A stretch of 64,000 nt of DNA from positions 744,001-808,000 of the forward strand of contig NZ_CP051144.1 of the NCBI RefSeq assembly GCF_012317385.1, read 5' to 3'. The stretch comes from Romboutsia sp. CE17. GTDB taxonomy: Bacteria > Bacillota > Clostridia > Peptostreptococcales > Peptostreptococcaceae. The notes below the pieces were generated by a model. That model had not been told where the DNA came from. It saw only the letters and a list, made by a program, of their open reading frames with translations, and ran no database searches. Within the stretch, counting starts at the first letter, position 1, and each line of letters starts with the position of its first letter. The translations under genes and the position numbers were made by a program. Of this stretch, positions 1 through 10,300 are shown piece after piece.

Positions 1-1061
1 GATGGGCGATATCTCCATACTATTTAAGTTTAATTAATCCAGATGATATTGTGGACCCTATAAAATTGATGTCTATACCATCTATAGTAGAATTAGGCGA
101 TGAGCAAAATGACTTAGATCCAATGGGAGAAGAATTTACTAATCCAGCAGGAAGCATAACTAGAAGATACCCAGATAGATTAATAATAAATGTAACAAAT
201 GAATGTGCCATGTACTGCAGACATTGTCAGAGAAGAAGAAATATAGGTCAAAAAGATTGTCATCAACCTAGAGAGTTATTACAAGAGTCAATTGATTATA
301 TCAGGGATAATGAAGAAATAAGAGATGTATTAATAACAGGAGGGGATCCATTAACTTTAAGTGACAATATGTTAGAATGGTTAATTAGCGAATTAAGAAA
401 AATACCTCATGTTGATTATATAAGACTAGGGAGTAGAACACTAGTTACTATGCCTCAAAGGGTAACTGATGAACTTTGCGATATATTAAAAAAATATCAT
501 CCGATATATATAAATACACATTTTAACCATCCAATGGAGATTACTAAAGAGTCAAAATTGGCTTGTGAAAAATTAGCAAATGCAGGTATACCATTAGGTA
601 ATCAAGCTGTTTTATTAAATGGAGTAAATAATAATAAGTTTGTTATGAGATGTTTAAATCATGAATTATTAAAAATAAGAGTAAAGCCGTATTATATATT
701 CCATAGTAAGCATGTAAAAGGAACTAAACACTTTAATACATCTATTGATGATGGTATGGAGATTATGGAATATTTAAGAGGATATACTTCTGGAATGGCA
801 ATACCAACATATATAATAAACGCACCAAAAGGTAAGGGGAAAACTCCTTTACTTCCACAATATCTAATATCAAAAGGAACTGATTATATTATGATAAGAA
901 CGTGGGAAGGAGAAGTTGTAAAAGTTGAAGATAAGCCAGCAGTAGATATAAAAGCTTTAATAACAAACTCATTTAAGGAAGAAAATGAGAAATTAAAAAG
1001 TTTAGAAGATAAAGAAGTATATTTAAAAGATTTAGAGTGTGAATTAATTCCAAGTTATTAA
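1..1061 (+). CDS. eam: Glutamate 2,3-aminomutase, radical SAM (5' end outside window)
   Basis: Radical SAM/PLP aminomutase of the KamA family. It interconverts L-glutamate and beta-glutamate, a compatible solute. The reading frame is open from base 3 (W-A-I-S-P-Y-Y...), so the GTG at 51 is an internal codon and the gene starts upstream of the window. The SAM [4Fe-4S] motif is CAMYCRHC. The residues that distinguish lysine from glutamate enzymes can be read directly. The two aspartates that bind the lysine side chain in KamA are replaced here by Lys (708-710, in HSKHVKG) and Asn (819-821, in IINAPKGKGK). This is the Lys/Asn pair reported for the C. difficile glutamate enzyme. A bidirectional terminator follows. 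I see no partner genes in the part shown. Confidence 0.88.
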   Translation, partial: WAISPYYLSLINPDDIVDPIKLMSIPSIVELGDEQNDLDPMGEEFTNPAGSITRRYPDRLIINVTNECAMYCRHCQRRRNIGQKDCHQPRELLQESIDYIRDNEEIRDVLITGGDPLTLSDNMLEWLISELRKIPHVDYIRLGSRTLVTMPQRVTDELCDILKKYHPIYINTHFNHPMEITKESKLACEKLANAGIPLGNQAVLLNGVNNNKFVMRCLNHELLKIRVKPYYIFHSKHVKGTKHFNTSIDDGMEIMEYLRGYTSGMAIPTYIINAPKGKGKTPLLPQYLISKGTDYIMIRTWEGEVVKVEDKPAVDIKALITNSFKEENEKLKSLEDKEVYLKDLECELIPSY

Positions 1062-1066
1062 TATAG

Positions 1067-1095
1067 AAAAAGCGATGAGAAAACTCATCGCTTTT
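1067..1095. terminator. Bidirectional rho-independent terminator
   Basis: Perfect 12-bp stem (AAAAGCGATGAG / CTCATCGCTTTT) with an AAAA loop between the convergent eam and MFS genes. A runs on one side and T runs on the other allow use on both strands. Confidence 0.9.
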
Positions 1096-1128
1096 AAATT
1101 TATAAATAAGAAAATTCTAAAGTTAATA

Positions 1129-2439
1129 TTACATAGCTTCTTTTAAGTTAGAATTTTGCATATTTTCGATTCTTTTTTTGTTTAACTTACTCATTCCTAT
1201 AGATGCAACTATTAATGAAGCATAACATATTCCTATGAATACTAATATAGTTGTCCAAGCAGCTCCGTAACCAGCTTTATCAACTAATAAAGCGAATACT
1301 GAAGAACCTGCTGCGAATCCTACAGCGAAGAATATTTGAACAACACCAAGTATAGCACCGAATTCTTTTTTGCCGAAGAATGAACCTGTTAGTAAAGATG
1401 GTCCCATCATGTATGCAAAAACAGATAATCCTTTTAGTGCAGCGAATACTTGTGCAAGTATAGGCATTTGACCAGAGAATATTAATGCTAAACAAGATGC
1501 AGCAGCTAATACTGCAGCAACCATAAGTCCTTTAGTAATACCTAATTTATCAAATATTATACCACCAAATAAGTTTCCGCCTAATGAACATAAAGCAAAT
1601 ATAGAACCAACCATACCAACTATCATAGGATCTAATTTTAAGTGTAACTTTAAGTAAGCTGGATATTGAACTGCTAATGCAGAAACGTACATTCCTAAGA
1701 AGAATAATCCTAGGGCAAATACCCAGAAGAATTTTAAGCTCTTAGCTTCTTTTAAAGAATATCCCCAATCTACATCGTTAGACTCAGCTTTAGCTTTAAC
1801 TTCACCTTCTTTTTTCTTACCCTTAACTATTTCAGAACTATCTTTAGGCATTCTTAAGAATAATAATGTAACAGGTATACCAACAGCTAATGAAAGTAAA
1901 CCAAACATTAAGTAAGATTTAGATGCACCATTATTAGCTAACGAGAAAGCTGTCATTTGTTGAAGGAATATATTACCTATAGAACCACCTGCAAATGCAA
2001 GACCCATAGCTTTTCCTTTTGATAACTCATCAAACCACCCATTTATAAGTAGAGGTACACCTATTGAAGATATTGCAGCTGTACCAACTTGAACAACGCC
2101 AGCAACTAAATAGAATTGCCATAACTCTTTACACATAGAGAATGCTAAGAATCCTCCACCTGAAAGAATTGTTCCTAATAAATACATTGTTTTTAGGTTT
2201 ATCTTGTTATACATCATTCCTATAAATGGAGATGCTATTGCAGATACAACAGTACCTAATGTAAATATTAGCGAAAATCCAGCTAGTGTAAATCCATTTT
2301 CTTCTACAACGTAACTTACGAACTGTGGCTGTATGTTAGATGCAACACCAAATGGAATTGCCTGTATAAGCATACACGCAACTACTATAAGCCACCCTGT
2401 AGCGAATTTTGACTTTTTGTCTTTGTTTAAAGTAGTCAT
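1129..2439 (-). CDS. MFS transporter, oxalate/formate antiporter (OFA)-like
   Basis: A 436-residue, 12-helix major facilitator. The N-terminus (GWLIVVACMLIQAIPFGVAS) and the spacing of helices resemble the OFA subfamily, which exchanges carboxylates. A charged cytoplasmic loop rich in K/E (about residues 205-225) separates the two six-helix halves. The ATG at 2439 is preceded by AAAAGGAGAA. It is divergent from the HTH regulator at 2715, and the shared region carries two perfect inverted repeats, so regulation by that protein is a reasonable inference. The substrate cannot be read from the sequence. The nearby amidohydrolase may act on an imported compound. Confidence 0.8.
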   Translation of the reverse strand: MTTLNKDKKSKFATGWLIVVACMLIQAIPFGVASNIQPQFVSYVVEENGFTLAGFSLIFTLGTVVSAIASPFIGMMYNKINLKTMYLLGTILSGGGFLAFSMCKELWQFYLVAGVVQVGTAAISSIGVPLLINGWFDELSKGKAMGLAFAGGSIGNIFLQQMTAFSLANNGASKSYLMFGLLSLAVGIPVTLLFLRMPKDSSEIVKGKKKEGEVKAKAESNDVDWGYSLKEAKSLKFFWVFALGLFFLGMYVSALAVQYPAYLKLHLKLDPMIVGMVGSIFALCSLGGNLFGGIIFDKLGITKGLMVAAVLAAASCLALIFSGQMPILAQVFAALKGLSVFAYMMGPSLLTGSFFGKKEFGAILGVVQIFFAVGFAAGSSVFALLVDKAGYGAAWTTILVFIGICYASLIVASIGMSKLNKKRIENMQNSNLKEAM

Positions 2440-2483
2440 TTTATAAGTTCTCCTTTTATTTAATTGTTTAGTATGAATTAAAC

Positions 2484-2515
2484 CTTATTAATCTTATTAA
2501 AATAAGATTAATAAG
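2484..2515. promoter_or_regulatory. Perfect 15-bp inverted repeat, probable operator
   Basis: CTTATTAATCTTATT, two bases, then AATAAGATTAATAAG. It lies 45 to 76 bases upstream of the MFS start codon, in the region shared with the divergent HTH gene. No T run follows, so it does not look like a terminator. It probably overlaps the MFS promoter. Confidence 0.5.
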
Positions 2516-2643
2516 CAACTTAAATATTAACATGGATAAAACTGAAAAAATAATCTTGATTTTGCATGAGTTGGACTTGATTTGAAAAAAATAACAAAAA
2601 AATTCAATATATTCAAGAAAGTATCAAACAAAAAATACCATAT

Positions 2644-2666
2644 ACTTAGAATATGCAATTCTAAGT
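2644..2666. promoter_or_regulatory. Perfect 9-bp inverted repeat upstream of the HTH gene
   Basis: ACTTAGAAT, five bases (ATGCA), then ATTCTAAGT, ending 48 bases before the HTH start codon. It is a second dyad, different in sequence from the one at 2484, and a candidate autoregulatory site. Confidence 0.4.
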
Positions 2667-2714
2667 AAGATATAGTATTATTAATATAAAATAGAGACAT
2701 ATGGAGGAATTCAA

Positions 2715-4229
2715 ATGAAAAATATGACATTTGGACAGTTATTAGAAAAGTTATTGTATTTATCAAATCAAAAGAAAAGTACTCTAGCTAAATCATTAGG
2801 ATATGATATTTCATATATTAGCAAATGGATTAATGGTAAAAATTTACCAACTCAAAAAAGTATATCAAATATATGTAAATCTACAGCTGAGTTTATAGTT
2901 AACTCTCTTACATCTACTTCAATGCAAGATCTTAAAAATTATTTTGAAATAGATGCAAACATAAATAATGATGAGGTTTTAATACAGTACTTAGAAGAAA
3001 ACTTAAAAGAATCATATATGGAGACAGCACAAAAAAGCTTACCTAATATATATAAAAGTACTCATTGGGAAGATAATTACAATGGTATGATTCATATTAA
3101 TCCTAGATTGAGAAAGCAATATTTATCGAAGGATTTTGAATCATTTATAACTAAATGCAATGATTTAGATATGATAATATGTGCAAATTTATATAAAATA
3201 AATCCAAATGATAAAATGTCAATAGCACTTATGAAGTCAGAATTAGCTCAGCTAGAAGATCAAAGTAAAGTGAAAATAAAGTTAATAATAGGATTTGAAG
3301 GTAATGAAGATGATATAATAATTAATACTATTTTAATAATAAATATGATAGCACTGCATGCGTGCATGGACTTTGAAGTTTATAATTGTAATATAGATTC
3401 AAATTCTATTGTAGCAGTTATAAAAAATAGGATTTTTCATAGTGCAGTTTATACAAGAGATAAGAGATGTTTGTTTACAAGTATGTCAAAGGAAAAGAAA
3501 ACTATAGACGAAATGTATTACAACCTAGAGGAGTTATTCAAAAATCAAGGGAAATTACTAGTTAAAAAAGCAAGTTCTATAGATTTAATAAAAGAAAAGA
3601 TCTACATACAGTATATTATGGGACAGGATTTGAGATGGCTAATCGGAGCTATGAACGAGTTGCTTATGCCTTTTGACTTATTTGAAGAAGTTTCTAAAAC
3701 TGTATTTGGTGATAATGTAGAGTTATTAGATGAATTAAAAAATATAAATATGTTTTTACAAAGTGTAACCTATTCATCAAAACTGAAGGTTTTAATTTAT
3801 GCATCAGAGCTAAAGAGATATATATCATCAGGAGAACTTAATTTCTTTAATAATCCTGTTACTTTAACCTTTGAGCAAAGAGAAAGACATTTAAAATATA
3901 TTGAAAAACTAATATTAGAATCAGATGTTGTTGAATTAAAATTATTAGACGGTAGTTTTGTAGATGACTTTAAGGATAGTGCAGATCCATCGTTATATTT
4001 ATCAAAAAGTTTAAAATTAATACCTATACATCCTGAAAATAATAAAAATGATTATGCAATCTTAAATGATCATGAGTTTAAAAATATTTGTGATAAATTT
4101 TTTGATGATGTATGGGAAAATAGAAAAGATATAGTTATTGATGACAAAGAAGAAATATTAGAAAGACTACAAAAAGCTTTAGTTTACTCAAAAATTATAA
4201 GTGGCAATTTTAAAACAAATTTAAATTAG
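2715..4229 (+). CDS. XRE-type HTH regulator with a long uncharacterised C-terminal region
   Basis: 504 residues. The first 60 or so form a Cro/C1-type helix-turn-helix (TFGQLLEKLLYLSNQKKSTLAKSLGYD... SYISKWINGKNLPTQKSI). The remaining 440 residues match no family I recognise. They contain mixed alpha/beta sequence, no membrane segment and no obvious catalytic motif, so a ligand-sensing role is only a guess. ATG is preceded by TGGAGGAATTCAA, a strong ribosome site. The protein is encoded divergently from the MFS gene and upstream of the amidohydrolase, an arrangement typical of a local regulator. Confidence 0.7.
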   Translation: MKNMTFGQLLEKLLYLSNQKKSTLAKSLGYDISYISKWINGKNLPTQKSISNICKSTAEFIVNSLTSTSMQDLKNYFEIDANINNDEVLIQYLEENLKESYMETAQKSLPNIYKSTHWEDNYNGMIHINPRLRKQYLSKDFESFITKCNDLDMIICANLYKINPNDKMSIALMKSELAQLEDQSKVKIKLIIGFEGNEDDIIINTILIINMIALHACMDFEVYNCNIDSNSIVAVIKNRIFHSAVYTRDKRCLFTSMSKEKKTIDEMYYNLEELFKNQGKLLVKKASSIDLIKEKIYIQYIMGQDLRWLIGAMNELLMPFDLFEEVSKTVFGDNVELLDELKNINMFLQSVTYSSKLKVLIYASELKRYISSGELNFFNNPVTLTFEQRERHLKYIEKLILESDVVELKLLDGSFVDDFKDSADPSLYLSKSLKLIPIHPENNKNDYAILNDHEFKNICDKFFDDVWENRKDIVIDDKEEILERLQKALVYSKIISGNFKTNLN

Positions 4230-4374
4230 AACTAATATGAATTATTCAAGATGTATTTGAATTTATTGAAAGTATTTGATGATATATATTATTAATCCAT
4301 TGACTTATTTTTATAAAATATATAATCTATAATTGTACTTTAAATATAGATACAATCACAAAGGAGACAGAATA

Positions 4375-6006
4375 ATGGATAGAAAAATTTATTTTAATGG
4401 AAATATTATTACCGTAGATAAAGAAGAATCTGTAAAAGAAGCTATCTTAATTGAAAACGGTTTAATAAAAGCGTTAGGGACTAATGAAGAAATACTTTCT
4501 AAATGTGATGAATCAACTGAAAAGGTAGACCTTTGTGGTAAAACTATACTTCCAGGATTTATAGATCCACATGGGCATGTAGTAGCAACAGCTCAAACTT
4601 TAATGATTGTAACTTTATCTGATGTTACATCAAGAGAAGAGTTAGTTGAAAGGTTAAAGAAAGAATTAAATGAAAATCCACCACAAGGTGATAAGTGGTT
4701 AATAGGATTTGGATATGATAATACTAAATTTGAAGATGGTCAACATCCTACTAAATTTGACTTAGATTCAGTAAGCAAAGAAGTACCTATAACAGTTTCG
4801 CATGCATCTGGACACTTAGCATGTGTTAATTCTAAGGCATTAGAGTTATATGGATATGTTGGTGATGATTATGTAGTTCCAGAAGGTGGAGTAGTAAGAA
4901 CTGTATCTCCAGACTCTAAAGAACCAAATGGAGTGCTAGAGGAAAATGCTATATTAGATAGTGAAAAGAAGAAAGTTGTAATATCTCCAGGATTTGAAGA
5001 TGTTTTAAGAGCTGTTGAAAGAGTACAAAAGGTATACGCATCTTTAGGGATAACTACTACTCAAGATGCATCTGTTGAATTATCAAATGGGTATACTCAT
5101 ATACTAGATACTTGTGCTAATACTGGAAAGTTAATTATAGATATAGTTGGTTTAGCAACTCAACCTGTAACAACTCAATTAATGACAAATGAAGGAACTC
5201 CAAAAAGAGAGTATAAGAATCATTATAAATTAGCTGGAGGAAAAACTTGGCTAGATGGTTCACCTCAAGGATTTACAGCATGGTTAAGCAAACCATATCA
5301 TGTTGTTCCAGAAGGATTTGATTCTGATTATTGTGGATATGGAACTCAAAGCGATGAAGTTGTTACTCAATATTTTGTAGATTGCATAAATTTAAATATA
5401 CAAGTTCATACTCATGTAAATGGAGATGAAGCATGTGCTCAATTCTTAAGATGTTATAAAAAAGCTTTAGAAATAACAGGAAGCAAAGCTGATTTAAGAC
5501 CAGTAATGGTTCACTGTCAAGCATTAAGAAAAGATCAATTAAAAGATGTAAAAGAAATAGGTGCTATACCTACATTCTTTAATGATCATGTAAGATTCTG
5601 GGGTGATTTACATCATGATGAAGTATTTGGTCCTGAAAGAGCACAAAATATATCTCCAATTGGCTGGGCATTAGAAGAAGGTATAAAATTTACTTTACAT
5701 CAAGACCCACCAGTTAAATTCCCTAATCAAATATTAGGTATACATAATGCAGTAAATAGAAAAACAGAATCAGGTAGGGTTTTAGGAGAACATCAAAGAA
5801 TACCTGTAATAGAAGCAATAAAGGCAGTTACTATAAATGGTGCTTATCAATACTTTGAAGAAGATATAAAAGGATCTCTAGAAGTTGGTAAATTAGCAGA
5901 TTTAGTTATAGTTGATAAAAACCCTTTAACTATACCTGTTGAAGAGTTAGAAACTATTCAAGTTTTAGAAACTATAAAAGAAGGTAAAACAATATTTAAG
6001 AAGTAA
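4375..6006 (+). CDS. YtcJ-type metal-dependent amidohydrolase
   Basis: 543 residues from the ATG at 4375, which has AAGGAGACAG seven bases upstream. An in-frame ATG at 4333 lacks a ribosome site. The amidohydrolase_3 fold is marked by the HxH metal motif in GFIDPHGH (about residue 60), a His-rich strand (VHTHVNGD, about 347) and the closing GSLEVGKLADLVIVDKNP segment. Members hydrolyse amide or related bonds in small, often aromatic or amino-acid-derived compounds. The substrate here is unknown. It lies 145 bases downstream of the HTH regulator on the same strand. A paralogue occurs at 60286. Confidence 0.82.
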   Translation: MDRKIYFNGNIITVDKEESVKEAILIENGLIKALGTNEEILSKCDESTEKVDLCGKTILPGFIDPHGHVVATAQTLMIVTLSDVTSREELVERLKKELNENPPQGDKWLIGFGYDNTKFEDGQHPTKFDLDSVSKEVPITVSHASGHLACVNSKALELYGYVGDDYVVPEGGVVRTVSPDSKEPNGVLEENAILDSEKKKVVISPGFEDVLRAVERVQKVYASLGITTTQDASVELSNGYTHILDTCANTGKLIIDIVGLATQPVTTQLMTNEGTPKREYKNHYKLAGGKTWLDGSPQGFTAWLSKPYHVVPEGFDSDYCGYGTQSDEVVTQYFVDCINLNIQVHTHVNGDEACAQFLRCYKKALEITGSKADLRPVMVHCQALRKDQLKDVKEIGAIPTFFNDHVRFWGDLHHDEVFGPERAQNISPIGWALEEGIKFTLHQDPPVKFPNQILGIHNAVNRKTESGRVLGEHQRIPVIEAIKAVTINGAYQYFEEDIKGSLEVGKLADLVIVDKNPLTIPVEELETIQVLETIKEGKTIFKK

Positions 6007-6058
6007 ACTAAAAATTATTAAAATATCAAATTAGATTAATATATAATTATATATTGAA

Positions 6059-6089
6059 AATGGCTATTTCTAATTTAGAAATAGCCATT
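6059..6089. terminator. Bidirectional terminator
   Basis: 13-bp stem AATGGCTATTTCT / AGAAATAGCCATT between the convergent amidohydrolase and AI-2E family genes. The T runs are short and interrupted. Confidence 0.75.
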
Positions 6090-6109
6090 TAGTTATTTAT
6101 AATATTTAT

Positions 6110-7201
6110 TTAGTTATTTAAATTTATTTGTTTAGAATCTATGAATTCAACAATGTATATTTTAAGAACTCCCATAATTGGAACTGATAAAATCATACCT
6201 GGAATTCCGAAGAATCCACCACCTATAGTAACTGCTAGTATTGTTAAAAATGGACTAAGTCCAAGTTGACCACCAACAATCTTAGGTTCAATAATAGCCA
6301 CCTCTAATTGCTGAACTAATATTAGATATATTAGAGAGAATAAAGCTATTTTAGGACTGTAGAATAGATTTATTATAACTACAGGTGCCATACCTATTAC
6401 AGGTCCAAAGTACGGTATTAAATTCATAAAACCAACTAAAGTACCGAATAATAATGCATATTTAGATCCTACAAAATAAAGACCTATAGCAGATAAAATA
6501 CCAACTATAGCAGAGTCTAGTATCTTACCAGAGAAATATTTACCTATATTAGAGTTTAAAGTACTGCACACATCTAAAGTAAATTTACCAAATTTTTCAC
6601 CTAGCAAAATATAAACTAACTTTTTAGAAAATGTTATAAAGCTTTCTTTTTCTAACAAAATATAGAAGCATATTATGAAGGCAAGTCCAAGTTGAACTAT
6701 AAATTTACCTATTGAAAATGTAGTGTTAAATATATTTCCAATATATCCTATAAATATATTACTAAATTCAGGCATAGCGGCCATTGTTTTGTTAGCAACA
6801 TCTTTTAAAGTATTAGGGTCTACATGTTTTAAGCTCTCTACAAAACTAATTAAAAACTCTTGAGTTTGAGTTGCATATACTGGTAATTGATTTACTATAT
6901 CAGCTAAGCTACTAACAATAGAGGGCACTGTAAAAAGGATAGATGCTCCTAAAAGTAATACAAAAAATCCATATGTAATAAATAATGAAAAAATTCTTTT
7001 AATCTTTAGTTTTTTTTCTAATAAGTTAACAATTGGATTTAGTATATATGCCAATATAAATGCTATTACAAATGGTGTAAGCAATGATAAAAGTAAAGTA
7101 ATTACATCAAAAAAGTAATTGTAGTTATCAATGAGCTTTATAAGAATATAAGAAACAACTACTGTCAATACAATATTAAAATAAATCTTTTTATCTTTCA
7201 A
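6110..7201 (-). CDS. AI-2E family transporter (PerM/YtvI-like permease)
   Basis: 363 residues with about seven to eight membrane helices and the conserved C-terminal segment (FGIPGMILSVPIMGVLKIY) of the UPF0118/AI-2E exporter family. The family includes proposed autoinducer exporters and Na+/H+ antiporters, so the name does not fix the substrate. Translation begins at TTG (7201) with AAAAGGATG upstream. The gene is divergent from cspBA with a 187-base AT-rich gap and no shared operator that I could see. A sporulation role, as for YtvI of Bacillus, is possible from the neighbourhood only. Confidence 0.8.
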   Translation of the reverse strand: MKDKKIYFNIVLTVVVSYILIKLIDNYNYFFDVITLLLSLLTPFVIAFILAYILNPIVNLLEKKLKIKRIFSLFITYGFFVLLLGASILFTVPSIVSSLADIVNQLPVYATQTQEFLISFVESLKHVDPNTLKDVANKTMAAMPEFSNIFIGYIGNIFNTTFSIGKFIVQLGLAFIICFYILLEKESFITFSKKLVYILLGEKFGKFTLDVCSTLNSNIGKYFSGKILDSAIVGILSAIGLYFVGSKYALLFGTLVGFMNLIPYFGPVIGMAPVVIINLFYSPKIALFSLIYLILVQQLEVAIIEPKIVGGQLGLSPFLTILAVTIGGGFFGIPGMILSVPIMGVLKIYIVEFIDSKQINLNN

Positions 7202-7388
7202 AATAACACATCCTTTTTAGTTTTAGTCATATATACTTACTTCATATCAATATAATTAATAGTAGTATTATACAATAAATTTATTATAGATACACATATA
7301 TTTAATAAATTTTAACAAATTTTAGAAAACCTCAATAATATGTATAAGTATATATAAAGTTAAAATAGAATATTTGGAGGTGAATATC

Positions 7389-10300
7389 ATCGAGTATGAA
7401 GTAGTAGTTAAGTATAATGGTGATATATTAGCATTAGAGGATGAATTAGGAGTGAGTGTAGAAATTTTAAGTCCTGTATATGCAATAATAACTACTGATG
7501 ACGAAAATAAGATTAGAAACTTACTTTCATATTCTCAAATTGAGTATGTAGAAAAGCCGTTTATATTAGAAACACAAGATACTCAAAGTTTTTCAAGTAC
7601 AGGAATAACATCTTTTAAAAATAGAAGTGGATTAACAGGTAAAGGAACCTTGTTAGGCCTAATAGATTCGGGAATAGACTATACATTACCTGTTTTTAAA
7701 GATAGTAATGGAAGGTCTAAGATACTTTACTATTGGATACAAGACATACCAGGCAATCCACCAGATGGATTTAAAGAGGGAACATTATATACTAATGAAG
7801 ATATAAATAATGCAATGGAAAATAAAAGTATACCGATATCACTAACTAACTTTCATGGAACACACGTTGCTAGTATTGCAGCTCAAATTGCAAATGAAGC
7901 CAATTTAATAGTTGTTAAAGTAGGAAGTAGAACTGTAGACAATTATTCAAGAAGTACAGAATTTATGAGAGCTATAAAATTTATACTAGACAAAGCTTTA
8001 GAGTTAAAAATGCCTGTATCTATAAATATTAGTTATGGTAGTAATGAGGGTTCTCATAGAGGTTTATCTTTATTTGAACAGTATATAGACGATATGTGTT
8101 TGTTTTGGAAAAATAATATATCAGTAGCTGCTGGAAATAACAGAGATAAAGGCGGACATAAAAATATAAAGCTCGAAAATAGAACAGAAGAGGTTGAGTT
8201 TACTATAGGGGAAAATGAAAGAATAATAAATATAAACATATGGCCGAACTTTGCAGATGATTTTAATGTTTACTTGGTGAACCCATCAAACCAAAAAACT
8301 CAAGCTATTTCTTTGACTTCAGGAGAAATAAGGAACTCTATAGGTAGTACAAGGATAAAGGGATACTTTTTTCCTATAGCTCCATACTCTATACAAAGAA
8401 GAATTACATTTCAATTAACAACCGACACTTATATCACTCCAGGAATCTGGAAGATAGTTTTTATTCCGATACAAATAGTTGAAGGTAATATAGATATATA
8501 TTTACCTACATCTGAAGGTCTAAGTAGGGACACTAGATTCTTAGAACCAACTACTGAGCTTACCGTTACTGTACCTGGTACTTCTAGAAGAGTTATTACC
8601 GTAGGAAGTTATAATTCAAGAACAGATATTGCATCTGTTTTTTCAGGAGAAGGGGATTATAGACGATGTGCATTAAAGCCAGATATATTAGCACCAGGAG
8701 AAGATATATTATCTTATCTTCCAGGGGGAAATGAAGGTGCACTAACGGGAACTAGTATGGCGACTCCGCATGTAAGTGGTGTATGCTCACTACTTATGCA
8801 GTGGGGGGTTGTAGATGGTAATGATCCATATATGTATTCAGCGAAAATAAAAGCTTATCTTCTCAAATCTGCAAAAAGATCAGAATACATAAGTTATCCA
8901 GATAACTTACGAGGATACGGTTTACTAGATCTAGCTACATTAGAACTGGATCAAATGGCAAATATGAATAATGAATTAGAATTTATTAGGAAAAAAAGAA
9001 AAAAGAAAAAATATAATGACAGTTTTGATAGAAGTATAAATTATTCTAGAGCTCCACTAAACCTAAATGGAATGAATGTAGAATTTACAAATGGATTTGA
9101 AGAAGAACTAAAAAAAGTAGCTCCAGAAGACGAGTTTTATAAATTAAGTGAAAATTTTGGTGTAGTATACTTTAATAATATTACAGCAGAAAAAATTAGA
9201 GCAATAGGATCAATTTCTCAAATAGTTAGAGTAGAACCTTTAATTAGGCTTGATTTATTCGGAAAAATATCTCAAGGAACTACAAATGGAGTTAATGCAA
9301 ATGAAGAAATTGGAGTTAATTTTTTTAAAAACAATCCTAACTTAACGCTAAGCGGTAAAGGAGTTCTTATAGCTATAATAGCATCAGGTATAGATTACTT
9401 GCATCCAGATTTTATATATCCAGATGGAACGTCTAAAATAGTTTATTTATGGGATCAAACAAAAGACGGAAGCCCTCCAAATGGATATAATATAGGAACA
9501 GAATATACTAGAGATCAAATAAATGAAGCAATATCAAACAACGACTCTACTTTATCAAGTGATGATGAAGGGTATGGAACAATTTTATCTGGAATATGTG
9601 CAGGGCTTGGTAATGTAAATAAAGATTATGCGGGTGTTGCAGAAGATGCTGAACTTATAGTTGTAAAATTAGGAAAAATAAATGGTTATTATAATAATGC
9701 TATGAGTTATATTGCAGGTCAATATGCATATGAAAAAGCTTTTAATTTAAATAGACCATTAATAATAAACGAGTATACTGGTTCAAATAGCTTGGTTGGT
9801 ATTACGACAAGAAATCTAACTAATCTAGCTTTTTATATTAGAGGACTTTGTATAATATCGGCAGCAGGAGATGAAGGAAATACTCAAACTCATACTAGTG
9901 GAAAACTATTAAATAAAGGTTATATAAAGGAGTTAGAACTTGAAATAACTGATGAAGAAGAATATATTGATATAGAAATATGGATGAATAGACCGGATAC
10001 AGCTAGAGTTTCTATTATAAGTCCTACTGGAGAAATAAGCAAAGAGTTAGAAGTTAGTGATTTTAATATTATTACCGGTAAATTTGACTTAGAAGATACT
10101 TTATATTCAATAACATATGTATATCCAACCACTTTCTCTGGACAGCAGCAAACTATAGTAAATTTAATAAATGTCAAAAGAGGCATATGGAAAATTAGGT
10201 TAACTGGGGATTATATAACTAATGGAATATACAATGCATATTTGCCGAATAGAGAATTTTTAAACCCAGATACTAAGTTTAGAAATTCAAATCCATCAAG

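Noticed and set aside
1280-1495. Open frames overlapping the MFS gene and many other large genes in other frames or on the opposite strand (for example 8054-8239, 9920-10186, 38174-38512, 55011-55346).
   Set aside because: They lie wholly or mostly inside well-supported genes, lack ribosome sites and have compositions expected from reading AT-rich coding DNA out of frame.
2484-2515. Considered as a rho-independent terminator.
   Set aside because: It lies in the promoter region of divergent genes, has a two-base loop too short for an RNA hairpin of this kind, and no T run follows.
2527-2766. 79-residue open frame on the minus strand between the MFS and HTH genes.
   Set aside because: It overlaps the HTH start, has no ribosome site and covers the two inverted repeats. 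Its sequence is only hydrophobic low-complexity residues.
7202-7388. Searched for a mother-cell sigma-E or sigma-K promoter upstream of cspBA.
   Set aside because: The sequence is too AT-rich and the consensus too short for a confident call by eye.
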